From Pterobdella sp. o SKG-2022 (lineage: Eukaryota > Annelida > Clitellata > Hirudinida > Piscicolidae), in NCBI GenBank assembly GCA_964035795.1, contig OZ038325.1, positions 8,751,698-8,815,697 of the forward strand: a DNA stretch of 64,000 nucleotides, read 5' to 3'. The notes below the pieces were generated by a model that did not search any database, had not been told where the DNA came from, and was given only the letters and a program-made list of their open reading frames with translations. This document shows positions 28,001 through 38,350 of the stretch, piece by piece (position 1 is the first letter of the stretch; the number at the start of each line of letters is the position of its first letter). The position numbers were made by a program, and so were the translations under genes.

Positions 28001-28527
28001 TATAATGAAATAACTATATGATTTAACAGTTCTTTAAATTAATATCCCAATAACCATGATGGTGATTGGAATGAAGAAATGATGGAATAAGGATATAATT
28101 AACTTACTCATAGGACTCTTGTTGTTTCCTCAGTTGCTTCATCAGCATCTCAACAATCTCCACTCCCTTCATCCCAACTTCATCTTCTTCTGACTTCCTT
28201 TTGGTCTTTTCTTTGAAGTAAAATTTTCCTAGATTCTGTTGTATAAAAATTCATTATAATAATACTTTATTTGTGTTTTCAAGGGTTTTATTTATTTTAT
28301 GTTGGAGCTTTGTTTAATTTAATGATTATTACAACCTGACATTGGGTGTTGCAACTGTCTAACTTGAACCTGAGTTCAGTCTCTTCTTTTTTATTATTAG
28401 CTTCATTTTCCTTATCATTTAAATTGATTTTGGATTGTATTTCATGAGTGAGACAACGATTATGATCGGTTAGTGGATTTTTTTTGTCATAAATAACTTC
28501 TGAGTTATTGATGATATGTATATTCAT
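15621..28527 (-). CDS. CIT: Citron rho-interacting protein, kinase-less (Citron-N type)
   Basis: Effector of Rho in cytokinesis and cortical scaffolding. About 42 exons give roughly 1,790 aa: a 64-residue N-terminus, a long coiled coil, then C1, PH and CNH domains in the Citron order. The C-terminus matches Citron closely: LLCYLECGMFVDSRGRRSR and SYLGPAVMAGAVYMVS. The coiled coil ends in the family-typical IQQQGKLVDFLQ, then KKK and an FFGWKNE stretch. First visible Met is at 28527 (MNIHIINNSEVIYDKK). No Ser/Thr kinase motifs (GxGxxG, HRD, DFG) are seen between here and the next genes on this strand, whereas full-length Citron kinase and fly Sticky carry one. Exon 10 (about 25262-25568) has an unresolved 3' junction. 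The next coding segment upstream, 28824-29291, belongs to another small gene. Confidence 0.92.
16459..16514. repeat. (AT)n array in Citron intron
   Basis: About 28 perfect AT repeats between the exons ending at 16428 and 16650, followed by a short TCA/CAT run near 16560-16600. Confidence 0.95.
17455..17630. repeat. 31-bp tandem repeat in Citron intron
   Basis: Five copies of a 31-bp unit marked by AACAGGTTAATATAT starting at 17461, 17492, 17523, 17554 and (diverged, AATAGG) 17585. It lies between exons 17317-17244 and 17745-17669. Confidence 0.9.
18225..18964 (-). other. CIT: Citron PH domain exons 32-33 with Ser/Leu-rich insertion
   Basis: Exons 18964-18620 and 18333-18225. The end of the PH domain is clear (VLYLLASSFEQKQKWVASLE, with the conserved C-terminal helix tryptophan). 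The middle carries a low-complexity stretch (SSSRLTTSLYPRLPPL followed by a serine run and a leucine run) that I would not expect in a Citron PH domain. It is in frame with good splice sites on both sides. Confidence 0.85.
18996..19076. repeat. (GT)n array in Citron intron
   Basis: About 40 GT repeats between the C1 and PH exons. Confidence 0.97.
19195..20129 (-). other. CIT: Citron pre-C1 linker and C1 zinc finger, exons 28-31
   Basis: Exons 20129-20075, 20011-19813, 19616-19528 and 19354-19195. The C1 domain is complete: H-X12-C-X2-C-X12-C-X2-C-X4-H-X2-C-X7-C, read as HKVKTSLFCKPGKCVVC, then KCLDCGVVCHVKCLPH, then CG. The exact zinc spacing also fixes the donor after CATAA at 19813 over an alternative three bases downstream. 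Both C1 histidines and all six cysteines are present, so the fold should bind two zincs. Confidence 0.9.
21945..22580. repeat. CAT/GAT trinucleotide-rich intronic repeats
   Basis: Imperfect CAT runs at 21945-22065, 22140-22215 and GAT runs at 22485-22580 surround Citron exons 22139-22068 and 22407-22312. Reading frames of poly-Asp and poly-Ser across them are artefacts. Confidence 0.85.
25180..25222. repeat. (GATA)n array in Citron intron
   Basis: About ten GATA copies with interruptions, the same tetranucleotide (opposite strand) as the large arrays near 40, 42.6 and 49 kb. Confidence 0.9.
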
Positions 28528-28823
28528 TTTCAGCTTCAAACAGCAATCCAATATTGATGAGCAAGTTTTTATTCTTTTTACGAAATAATTGACAAAAAAA
28601 TTATTAGTTTTATTCAGAAAAAACTGATAAAATTTATATCTATATCTTCAAATTCTAAGTATTTAATTTTATTTATTTTTTAAATATATCAATTTAAATT
28701 TTGCGCCATAGTAAGTTTCATTTCGAAGCGTATAATTAGTAACAAAAACTTACTCAAAATAATTAATAATTTTATCGTTGAGTTTCTAAATAAAAATTAT
28801 TTTATTTGTAATCAAATATAATT

Positions 28824-29291
28824 TTAAAATATTTCAGATTTTTTCTTCTGGAGATTCAAGCGTTCACATGTTTTTTTCTGAGATTGTATGTCAAAAATAG
28901 ATTTAAAAATTTGAATATTTTTTAAAACTTCAAAACAATTATTGATTTTACTTATGAAAGAATAGACGACTACAACGATCAAAATGATGAACACTATGGA
29001 GGCCAAAACTACTGGCCAGGTGTCTAAATTCAGCCCTTCCAAAATCTGATCATTAAATAAAGCATACATTGGTTCAATTTTTACAAAATCTTATCAATAG
29101 TTCATTAACTAAATAAATCAAAAATTGTTTTATTCAACGAGGTAGTATGTTTTTAAAAGTACATTTTTGTCTCGATTCTTCCATTTTATATCTCGTTGGG
29201 ACAGCCATTCGGCTCTAAAGTTGAAGAATCTTGGAGGAATACTGTAATTTTTCAAAAGATTATAGAGATCTTCTGTTAAGTTTAACTCCAT
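28824..29291 (-). CDS. Small single-pass membrane protein, 116 aa
   Basis: Exons 29291-29163 and 29045-28824 join at AAAAAT|GTAC and GATCAG|ATTTTGG with no phase shift, giving 117 codons including TAA. Residues 1-43 are hydrophilic (MELNLTEDLYNLLKNYSIPP), then ILEGLNLDTWPVV leads into one transmembrane helix (ASIVFIILIVVVVYSFI) and a Lys-rich C-terminus. There is no signal peptide before the helix. It lies about 300 bp upstream of the Citron start on the same strand, which is why Citron is thought to begin near 28.5 kb. Family not recognised. Confidence 0.5.
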
Positions 29292-29559
29292 TTTGTTTTT
29301 ATAGTTGATTTTTTGCATATTTTTATATATTTTAAAATTTGACTTTATTTTGTTGATGAAAGAAATTTTAAATAATTTATCGAAGCGTTAAGTTTAGTTA
29401 TGAACTTATGCAGTAAAAAAATAATTATTCAAATTTTTGTGAAAAGTATTTTTTAAAATTATGTAAAGATGATTAAAACTTGACGGAACAAAAGAATGTT
29501 TCAATTTTTGTTTTTTCTATTTTTATTATGACTAGCAATAATCAAATTTTATTACTGGG

Positions 29560-29772
<213 letters not shown>

Positions 29773-30019
29773 CTCAGAGAAACGTCAACTCTTTCCTCCT
29801 TATGAATGCTCTTGAAATAATCAACATGGAGAAAATCAATTTCTTATATTTAAAAAAAATTGAAAGATACAAAAATAAAATACAATTGAAATCAAATTTT
29901 AGCTAATTTTTAATACAACTATTTTTACTTGTTGAAGGAGTAATATTTATTTATTTACAATATTTTGAACAATAATATTTTATATCTATAATATAATAAA
30001 ATTTACTCTAGTAATAATA

Positions 30020-30596
30020 TTAACTGCTAGATGTAGACGTTTGAATTTCCTGGGCGGAAGATGGTGATGGAGGAGGAGGAGGGAAGGGAAAGTGTTTCTG
30101 CAAAAAATACAAAAATAAAAGTTTCAAATGATTTGAGAATGGCATATAAAAATTTAATGATAATTCACAGATTTTATTATATTGATGTTTAACCCTGTGA
30201 GCTTCATTACTACTGATTCGTTAGTATGACATTGATTATAATTGGTATAACATTTCACCAAAACCGAATCAGTTATCATCACTTTCTTATTCTGATTGTG
30301 TTGTTAGTCATAAAATAATCCCTATTCTGCGGTGTCTACTCAGCATAAATATGCTAAAAAGCCTAAAAATGGTTCCAAAACGCATAGAAAACTAATTACG
30401 TACCATAATACTATCTCTATCTTCTATCACCTCCAGGAAACTCGCTGGAAGATAAATATAAATTTATTATTACTACAATTATATACAGCAATAAAATGTC
30501 TTCAAAGATGAAACCTGTGATGGCGTACAGGATGACTAGACACAATAAGAGGAAAAGCAACACAGCCAAGGAAATCAACACTTTCTTCTTGAACAT
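30020..30596 (-). CDS. 66-aa single-pass membrane protein with proline-rich tail
   Basis: Three exons, 30596-30515, 30444-30404 and 30097-30020, sum to 201 nt. The product is MFKKKVLISLAVLLFLLLCL plus VILYAIT, then ASFLEVIEDRDSIM, then a tail of KHFPFPPPPPSPSS ending TSTSSS. All splice sites are consensus (ACAG|GTTTC, ATG|GTACGT, TTTTTTGCAG|). An acceptor-like GCTACAG ends immediately before the ATG, so this could instead be the 3' part of a longer gene whose upstream exon is the 30841-31344 frame; a phase-0 donor exists there. A signal anchor or signal peptide is the alternative reading of the helix. Family unknown. Confidence 0.5.
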
Positions 30597-30840
30597 CTGT
30601 AGCGCCGGAAGTCACGTGGTGGTTATTAGGTTCTATTTTTATTTATTCAAAAAACAATTGGTTTTTTGTGATAACTTGCTTTAAGTTTTAAAAGTGAACT
30701 TATGCAATAATTTATTTTTATTAAATTATTCTGAAAAAAGTTTATATTGAAATATGCTAGGTATGATATACAAGTTGAGAAACAAGATGACATACCAAGT
30801 GTTTGATTTGAGGTACGATATAGAAGTTAAAAGAACAGGG

Positions 30841-31344
30841 TTAAGATTTTTTGTTGAGATATGATATGAGATAATGATATATAAGATGTAATATATGTTT
30901 CCGCACGTTTCTGTGGGCACACTGGGGTACTCTGTTCTTCCAGAGAGTGGACAATGGAAAGGTAGACATGGGATCGATGCTATTTCCATTCAAGTCACCT
31001 TCCGGCTTTGTTCCAGGTGAAGTTTTAGTTTTGTTTTCAACTTGCTTGGGTGCTATTCGAAGTGGTATGGAGGGTTTGGCTGAAAATGAAGAAGAAGGAG
31101 GTGTAGGGACAGTAGTATGACTGTTACTAAGACTACTTTCTGAGCTTGTTGCAGCTCTTCTGATCCTTATTTTGAAGGAATTCTCTGTCTTGCTGTTAAT
31201 TTGGTTGTTTTCATGCTGCGTGTTTTTGTTGGGGTTTGTTAAGAAAAAGAAGAAATAGAAGATGGTTGGAGTGGTGATGAAAGCAATAAGAGTAAAAATG
31301 AATTTTTTTTTGGTTTTGAAGGATGTCATTTTAAAAGCTAACAT
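30841..31344 (-). CDS. Type II membrane or secreted protein with RIRR site
   Basis: ATG at 31344 (alternative 31329) opens a 167-aa frame. A basic N-terminus (KMTSFKTKKK) precedes one hydrophobic helix (FIFTLIAFITTPTIFYFFFF), then an Asn/Ser/Thr/Pro-rich stalk. FKIRIRRAATSS contains RIRR, a possible furin-type cleavage site. The last 15-20 residues look non-coding, so the true end may be a donor at AACAGA|GTACCC or AAC|GTGCGG (both phase 0) leading to a further exon, possibly the 66-aa gene below. No catalytic domain is seen. Family unknown. Confidence 0.4.
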   Translation of the reverse strand: MLAFKMTSFKTKKKFIFTLIAFITTPTIFYFFFFLTNPNKNTQHENNQINSKTENSFKIRIRRAATSSESSLSNSHTTVPTPPSSSFSAKPSIPLRIAPKQVENKTKTSPGTKPEGDLNGNSIDPMSTFPLSTLWKNRVPQCAHRNVRKHILHLIYHYLISYLNKKS

Positions 31345-31883
31345 TGGGTATTTACAAACAATAGAAAAAATACTAGCGAAAAATTATAAAAAATCTTAAT
31401 TTTTTTATCATTAAATTTCACGCCGTTCAAAATAATTATTATTTATACTTCCGAACTGAAGTAGTACTCTAGGAAAAATTAAATTTTCTTAACCATGTTT
31501 GACTACGTCACGGAAACACAAAAACAAAAATGAGGTGAAAATCCATATGAAACAAAAAACAAAATAACTTAAACAAAAAATTGGACACCGGAAAAAGATT
31601 AAAAAGGAAAAAGATGATACCCGCGAAATGATATTAATATTAAAAAACAAAAAAACGAAAAGTTTATTTTTAGTTTTGTTCTTCATTATGGCTTCAAGTA
31701 CCTTAGACGAAAACTCCCAAACAAAATCAAGTAACCACTTTATGGCAGTTTACACTGGGGGCTTTGAAAATTAATCTGTTTAATATAAATTTTGAAAATT
31801 GATACAATCCTTTTAATATGAATATTAAAAACTAGTATAAATTATTTAATATAATTAGTTAAAGATAATAAGAATGGTTTAAT
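31345..31883. other. Divergent intergenic region
   Basis: Lies between a minus-strand gene and a plus-strand gene. AT-rich, no RNA or repeat seen. Confidence 0.5.
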
Positions 31884-33406
31884 ATGAATGTAATGAATTC
31901 CATAGAGATGCGTAAAAGGTTTTTCCCAGTTAAAGAGATCCTCAGCTCCAACCAGGCGAAGCTGAAAAAGTTCACCAAGCCAGGAGAAACTTTTCTATCT
32001 TCTACCGTGATAACAGACGACGACGAAAAAAAAATGAATACCAAAAAAGCCGAAGAATCTGCTGAAGCTGGCCAATCACAAGCGGCCAGTAAGACTTCCT
32101 TAAAACGGAAAAAGCTCTTCAACTCAAACCCGCTGAAAAGAATCACAGATTTGGTGAAGGAAAGGAGGACTGAAACTGACAACCAGGTGAGGTTGAAGAG
32201 AAGTCTTGTGAATGCTAACATAACCAACATGGTGGAAAAAAAGATCGAAAATGCGCTCAAAAGTTTCAGGAGAGAAATAGATAAAAAAATAAGAGGTTGG
32301 TGCACTTTGTAGCATGTGCGTGTATTATGTATTTAAAATAAATTGTTTAAATAATTAATATTGAGCTTAATGTGGGTGTAAGGTGAAGTGAGATACGAAT
32401 AAACTACAAAACGGTTTTGGATTTACACAAAATTAAACTTAATATAATCTGGGTAGACAATGATAAAGAAGAATACTCCATAAGCAATGATACAATGTTA
32501 ATGAAAAAAACAAACAAAAAGTATTTAACTAAGTTTTTTGTGACCTTACATTATCGATTGATAATAATTTGTGTTTGTTGACCTTAAATCTTGATTTAGG
32601 CTATTATATTTCAATAAGTAATAATAATAAGCCAAATGTCGACCACTCCAAAAAATCCCTTAATAATTAAAAGCTTTTATTAATTGTATAGTTGTCTAAT
32701 TTATAGATAATTGGTCGCTTCCTTTCTATTCTGTGTCTTCAATTGTTCGCCTATAGAAGCTATAATGCTAGTTTTGTTTTCTTCTCAATGATCTGCTCTG
32801 ATAACCTCATATTCTTTAAGCTTGGTATTGTTAGCTATTGCCTTTTTAGACATAACAGCAGTATTATTATTATTGTCAGTTTTAAATACTTTGTTTGTTT
32901 CTCTTACTATTGTTTCAGGCCTTAACTACATGATGATGATGATGAAGATGAGGATGATGAGGATGAGGATGATGATGATGATGATTATGTTATTAGGAGA
33001 ACGGAATTGCATGGAATTGAAAGCACACATTTTTGGGTTTAACTAAAGTCCCAAAAACAAATTCCAAAATTTTGAACAAAGCTTGCTTGTGGCTTGTAGA
33101 ATTATATTTGAAATATGACTTTACCTGTGAACTCATCAAAAAGCAATCAAATAAAAAATAAAAAGTCTACAGGTGCACAGTTAATTACATTTAATCAAAC
33201 ACACACACAAACACATGCACGCAGACCAAAAAATTGTGCAAGTATTGAACATGCAAATAGAGAAAGACAGACAGGCAGACAAACGCAGAGAGTTGGAAAT
33301 ATTGGAGGTGGAACACACCACTCACCGTCTCAAAATGACAATTCTGGTAGCTGTGTTGATGGCTTTTGCACTTTTTCTTGCGGGATTCTATGCACTGACT
33401 CGTTAG
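31884..33406 (+). CDS. Predicted tail-anchored coiled-coil protein, 197 aa
   Basis: Exon 1, 31884-32295, and exon 2, 33225-33406, join at AGAG|GTTGGT and ATGCACGCAG|ACCAAA, making a clean Asp codon and 198 codons in total. The N-terminal 90 residues are basic and Ser/Thr-rich (KRKKLFNSNPLKRITDLVKE). The junction falls inside a helix continuing from MVEKKIENALKSFRREIDKK into QKIVQVLNMQIEKDRQADKR, and the protein ends in one helix (TILVAVLMAFALFLAGFYAL) plus TR. That layout is a classic tail anchor, so an ER or mitochondrial outer-membrane protein is likely. Start may be ATG 31884 or 31893. The (GAT) repeat at 32929 is in the intron. Family not recognised. Confidence 0.55.
32929..32990. repeat. 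GAT/GAG-rich repeat
   Basis: Imperfect GATGAT/GATGAG run inside the intron of the tail-anchored protein gene. Confidence 0.9.
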
Positions 33407-35370
33407 ATTTTTTGAATTTTATTTAATAAATAATAAATTTTTAATATAACTTAATAATTAATCAACATTTTTATTTAAAAAAATTTTATTTCGCAATAAA
33501 TGACTGAGATTTGTATCTAATTTTTGTGGGATTAGGTAATATACATCTATATTTATGCAGTTATTTTTAGAGCATCAAAGCTATTTTTAGAAGCATCAAA
33601 AGAATCTAGAAACACAGTTAATAATACTTAGTGGTCTAGGCATTCCTGGGGTTAATGCCACTATAATCATACTCAAAATTAAATTAAACATTCCCTCAAA
33701 CAATAGGATACATAAAAATGCTTTATAAGTACATGATAAAAATTTTTTTTGAAAAACTCTATAGCTTAAAATTTTTTATTAGAATCACTCACAATCAACC
33801 AAAACAATACCTATCAAAATCATCTTTGTGGATTGAAATAAGAAATTCTTTGTTATGAGACACCCTTTTTATATTAAATTACCTCATTTTATGAAGCTAT
33901 TTTTAAAATAATTTTTTTTCCATAAGTATATTTTGAGAATTTTTTCAAAACCTTAGATTAATAGCTCAATAGCTTCATAAGAAATAATTATTTGGACTAC
34001 ACTTAACCTCACTATTTTTCTTTCAACTTCACCGCCACCATCATTCTCACAATCATCATCACCACCACCATCATCTTCATCATCTCCACCATCATACTCA
34101 TCCTTACAGAAACGGGACCAACGAACCAGGTAGATAAGTAGGAATTCCCAGGCACGTATGCTATTATGAATAATTTTATTAGACTCTATTTAATATAAGA
34201 ACATCCATGATTATGATTGTTCTTACTAATAATGCTAATTACTCTTCAGTAACATCGGCCTTATAATGCTTTCATCTTATAATCGATGCCAAGCTTTTGG
34301 AAAGCTCTGTTGAAAGCTGGTCGATTTTTATTGTCTGTTTAATCTATATTTTCAAGCAATTTTAACTTTTTTCACATCCCGAATGTTGCCATGGTTAAAT
34401 TAATTATAGCTTTAAAAGCTTTGAAAAAAAAAAGCTTTGAAAGCGAGTTTCCAATTTTGAAAACCAATTCTTTTGCACTTTTTTCCAGAATTTTCTTCAT
34501 ACAAGAGTTAAAAATTATACTAAAAACACAAAATCAAAAGCACTGGCCGAAAAACTTGGAAATTATGGTACTATAAGTCATTCATCAATGAAGTTGATTT
34601 TCGCCTATGCTACACTTATCTAACTAGTCTTTAAAATCAATTTTATCGAGTTCGTGTTTGTACAATTTGTATTTTAAAGCACTATATCCACGAATCGATA
34701 CCTTTCATTTGATAGTTTCGTTAAGGATAAGGTATACAGTATTATTATTCTCATTATTGTTCCTTCTATGGTTGTTTTATTAATTACAGAGCAATGCAAA
34801 GATTCAAGGTTTCTGACGAGGTTGTGTTGAAATAAGCTATAGATAAACATCAATTTAAATTAAATAAACATAATTAAATTTTAAAATATTCTTTTAATTC
34901 AGCTAAACCTCCCCTTTGGGACTAACTTATAACCCACGTACCCACCTTTTAGTAATCGATTAAAAAAAATTAGAATAACTATAAACTTCACAGATATTAG
35001 TGTATGAGAAGAGTCTATGCATATACAAAGTGAAAATCTTTGTATGGACGTTCGAACGAATGCACGAGGAATCTCAATATGAATTTATAATGGGAAAAGC
35101 AAACCGTCCTACTTATATTTCAACAAGTTTGGTTTCACCTGCTACAGTTTTTCACATTTAGTCTATTACATTATTGAATTTTTCGTAAAAAATCACCTCC
35201 CTTTATGCCGATATTCAACTCGATTTTTTAAAAGCATCTTTTAGAGATATTAACAAATCGATGACTTTATTGGCAGAAATTTTTAATAAAGCATTTTAAT
35301 AATAACCAAATTTTCTCACTAGAAAAGGTAAAGCACTGAATTCTGCAAGCTTTTTAAAGGACGCCAAAAA

Positions 35371-35412
<42 letters not shown>

Positions 35413-35873
35413 GCAAAAACAATGCCATGGACAACGAGAATATAGAGCTTCAAATAATAAATAACTTTCAAAAAAGGTAATTGAGCATAAACAGCATGAT
35501 TCAAATGAATGAATATTACTTTTCAAAGTTTCAAGGCAAAAAAGGCAAAGTTTTCAACATTCCTGGCACTGAAATAAGAATATTGTACAGACCCTTGAAT
35601 TTTGTATCAAAAATTGAAAAAAATAACAATAGTCTAACGCGTAAAAACCAACAAAAATAAGAGAAAAGATAAATAAAAAAATCAATAATAATATAGATTA
35701 AATATTACAAAGAAGCATCTATAACAATAACCACAAAGTAGAATTATTGCAATGACTAAAATTAAAGAGATCATGAATGTTTTCAAAAATGAAGCCTTAT
35801 TTATTAAAATATTCAGACTCTAAACACCTACTTGTAAAATGAGATCCAATACCCTTAGAAAATGATTTAGCCA
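33407..35873. other. Intergenic, no gene seen
   Basis: AT-rich. Contains a CAT/CAC-rich imperfect repeat at 34030-34105 and an AT run at about 35370-35412. Short frames here lack splice or family support. Confidence 0.5.
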
Positions 35874-37271
35874 TTAAACTTTCTCAACCAGTTGGCCCTC
35901 CCAGTTGAATTTTTTGAGAACTTCAGGAAGATTGTCTAGTTCGATGTACCACTCCTTTAATAAAAAGCAATTAGTAGCAAATGAAGATGATCCAAAGTGT
36001 AGGCCAGGTTCATTCATGTTGATGCCAAGACACAACTTTGCATCAAAATAATAGTGCAAATCATTGGCTATGTGGGAGTGTAAAGCTTGGTTGAGTTTAT
36101 TTGTGGATGAGAGGCCAGCATTGATGTTTGAGTAGACAGTGTAGCGTTTTTTGAGCACTGAGTAATATATAAACCACATCTCCCACATTGTGTCTGTTAG
36201 TCCATTCTTTTCAAAAGATTGGTACCAATAGGTTGGTTTTGCCCCAAAGACATATGGCTTGAAATATTCAGCTGTGTTGTTTGCTTGCCCTGTAACTTCA
36301 TAATTTGGTTCTAGGTCAAATTTTTTGGTGAAGTTTGCATTAATTCTTCTTGTTTTGTTATGCTTGTTAGTATTGTAAATTTTGGGACACCAGCCATCAT
36401 AACAGCTGTCAGGAGGAGAGAATTTTGGGATTTTATTCCTATTCAAAAGAAAATGAAACCAATCTTGGAATTCAGCCCAAAAATATGGGTTTGGAGAGAA
36501 CCCCCAAGTGCCCACACAAATATACATGAAAGCCACATTAGAGACATTAAATTCAGTGTTTGTATTATGGGCTAATGCCTGGTCCCCTCCATTTAAACTA
36601 ACACCAGCAAAATCTGTCCTGTTTTCATATTTCTTGTGTACGCCTTTGAGCCATTTATATGCATAAGGAGAAACAACCATATCATCTTCAAGAAGTAATG
36701 CAAGTTCTCCTTTATTTGTTGGCCTCCATGTGTTAATCCATTGGCCATAGAGGCCAGCATGCTTTCTTTGAACATTTACTCTTTTTGTACCTGTTTAAAA
36801 GAAAACTAATATTCAGAAAATATAAAAAATATGAATATATTCACCTTTATTCCATTTGAAAGAAACAGCATATCGAAGCAGGTCTAAATTTATTTTTTCT
36901 TCATCATTCCTATCTACCCATATTTCTAATGAGACCTTATCTTTGTCGGTTTGTAAATCTTTTAGATTTTCAAGCAAACGTTTGAGAGATTTTTTTCGTG
37001 AATAGGTGAGTACAATTAATCTTAAATCTACATGATCTTGATATATACAGGGCCTACCATTAGTGCAACCCAATGACTCGAAAGTTGATCTTATGTATGA
37101 ATCGTTATAGAATTTGTTGATATCAAAAAATGCAACAGGCGTGTGTTTACTAAAATAAATTACGTAAAAGAAAAAAATTATAAAGAAGTAAAATATTAGA
37201 CAAGAATATTTGAGGTAATTTCCTTGGAAAGAAAATAGCGTATAAGCCCTTTTCAATACTTTTGAAAACAT
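35874..37271 (-). CDS. Type II Golgi glycosyltransferase-like protein, 447 aa
   Basis: Exons 37271-36845 and 36790-35874 join at AAAG|GTGAAT and AACAG|GTAC in frame (1,344 nt). A short cytosolic N-terminus precedes one signal-anchor helix at about residues 24-42. The lumenal part has a GT-A-like start (DLRLIVLTYSRKKSLKRLL, a typical nucleotide-sugar-binding first strand) and LLLEDDMVVSPYAY, where EDD at residues 177-179 is the expected DXD-type metal site. WINTWRP and TWGFSPNPYFWAEF lie around it. It resembles uncharacterised invertebrate proteins with a GT2-like fold; donor and acceptor sugars cannot be predicted. Confidence 0.75.
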
Positions 37272-38170
37272 AATATCATAAGTTTAAAATTAATTATGAA
37301 TAAAACTTTTAAAGACTCAAAAACTACATTTTATATAGCGGGGAGAAGCGAACCAACCAATAACGACGTAAAATAAATATAAACAAGATATAACAAGCAT
37401 GAGAATCTTTGAGCTTTTGACTGTAAATTTCTATAATTCCTAATCATTTTATGATCATACGATCAAAATTCTGTTGAGATTATGAGCTTAAAGAATTAAA
37501 TTTTTGAAGCAATTTTGGTTAACATGCTTAAATTAAAATGAAGATAAATCGAGCTATTAAAAAGACCATAGAATATTTTTACATACAAAAATTACGAAAT
37601 AACAAGTAGTTTCACTTAAAAATTACAAAAATTATATAAAAATAAGATTTTTAGGCACGTGCTTTGAGCCTTTTGCTACAATAATTTAGAAAGTATATAT
37701 TTTATTTTTATCATTTAAAAATAGATAGAAGTGTAACTTTAGCGATACGATATTGAAAATATTAGGAACATGCAATCGTATTTCAATGAAAGTAAATAAA
37801 AAAATATAGTATTCAATTATTTGGATATATATTACTGGCTTGGAAAGTAATACAATACAATCCAATAACGATGTAATCTAGTATTACAGTTTTTGAAACC
37901 TTTGACAACAGTGGCCTCTCTTATAGACATTGTATATTTTTTAGTTTAAGTTTTGCAAAAAAAAACTTTGACTTATGAAGATTATATAAAAAATATATTC
38001 AAAGTTGAACTGAAATGATCAATACGATAAACTTGTTTATATATTTATAACTTATTGTTATACTAATATTGATACCTTTGTAATCGTTAAGTGATCTTTA
38101 AACTCAGCTGGTTAAATAGCGCTGAGATTTAGTCCGTTAATATATCATTACTATCATAAATCCTTATGAC

Positions 38171-38258
38171 CACACTCATCCTCAACCCTCCCATCAGAAC
38201 TTTCTTCCCTCTCCTTCATCAACTCTGCCTCTGAGTCTTGGTTCTACATCACTATATC
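38171..38258 (-). pseudogene. Truncated copy of Citron exon 7 with flanking intron
   Basis: This stretch aligns to Citron exon 7 and its upstream intron at 26553-26650. It shares a run of about 32 identical bases (containing CTTCCCTCTCCTTCATCAAC) and similar sequence on both sides, including the intronic CATTATATC/CACTATATC. Small deletions disrupt the frame and the acceptor AG-equivalent is changed, so it is not an exon. Because intron sequence was copied too, it arose from DNA, not from a processed transcript. Confidence 0.75.
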
Positions 38259-38350
38259 TAAATACATGTATCAAGGTAGACAAGGAGATTTTAAATCAAG
38301 TTTAATCTATACTATGCGAGGGTGATAAATATAATAGTAATCATTAGCCT

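Larger units (their letters stand above)
20255..28527 (-). other. CIT: Citron N-terminus and coiled-coil exons 1-27
   Basis: Exons, 5' to 3': 28527-28336, 28235-28108, 27892-27760, 27547-27440, 27224-27114, 26911-26795, 26628-26512, 26315-26203, 25863-25727, 25568-~25262, 25154-24828, 24718-24622, 24405-24241, 24156-24103, 23977-23873, 23678-23562, 23274-23180, 23008-22891, 22678-22601, 22407-22312, 22139-22068, 21861-21824, 21690-21607, 21480-21345, 21086-20982, 20651-20511, 20362-20255. Nearly all encode heptad-rich E/K/L/Q helix. Exons 9-11 are the exception: low in heptads and Asn/Ser-rich, containing ASQTDM and SNQTDTDEQ. They probably form a flexible hinge between two coiled-coil rods. 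Confidence 0.85.

Noticed and set aside
36360..36575. Plus-strand frame opposite the glycosyltransferase
   Set aside because: Shadow of the minus-strand coding exon.
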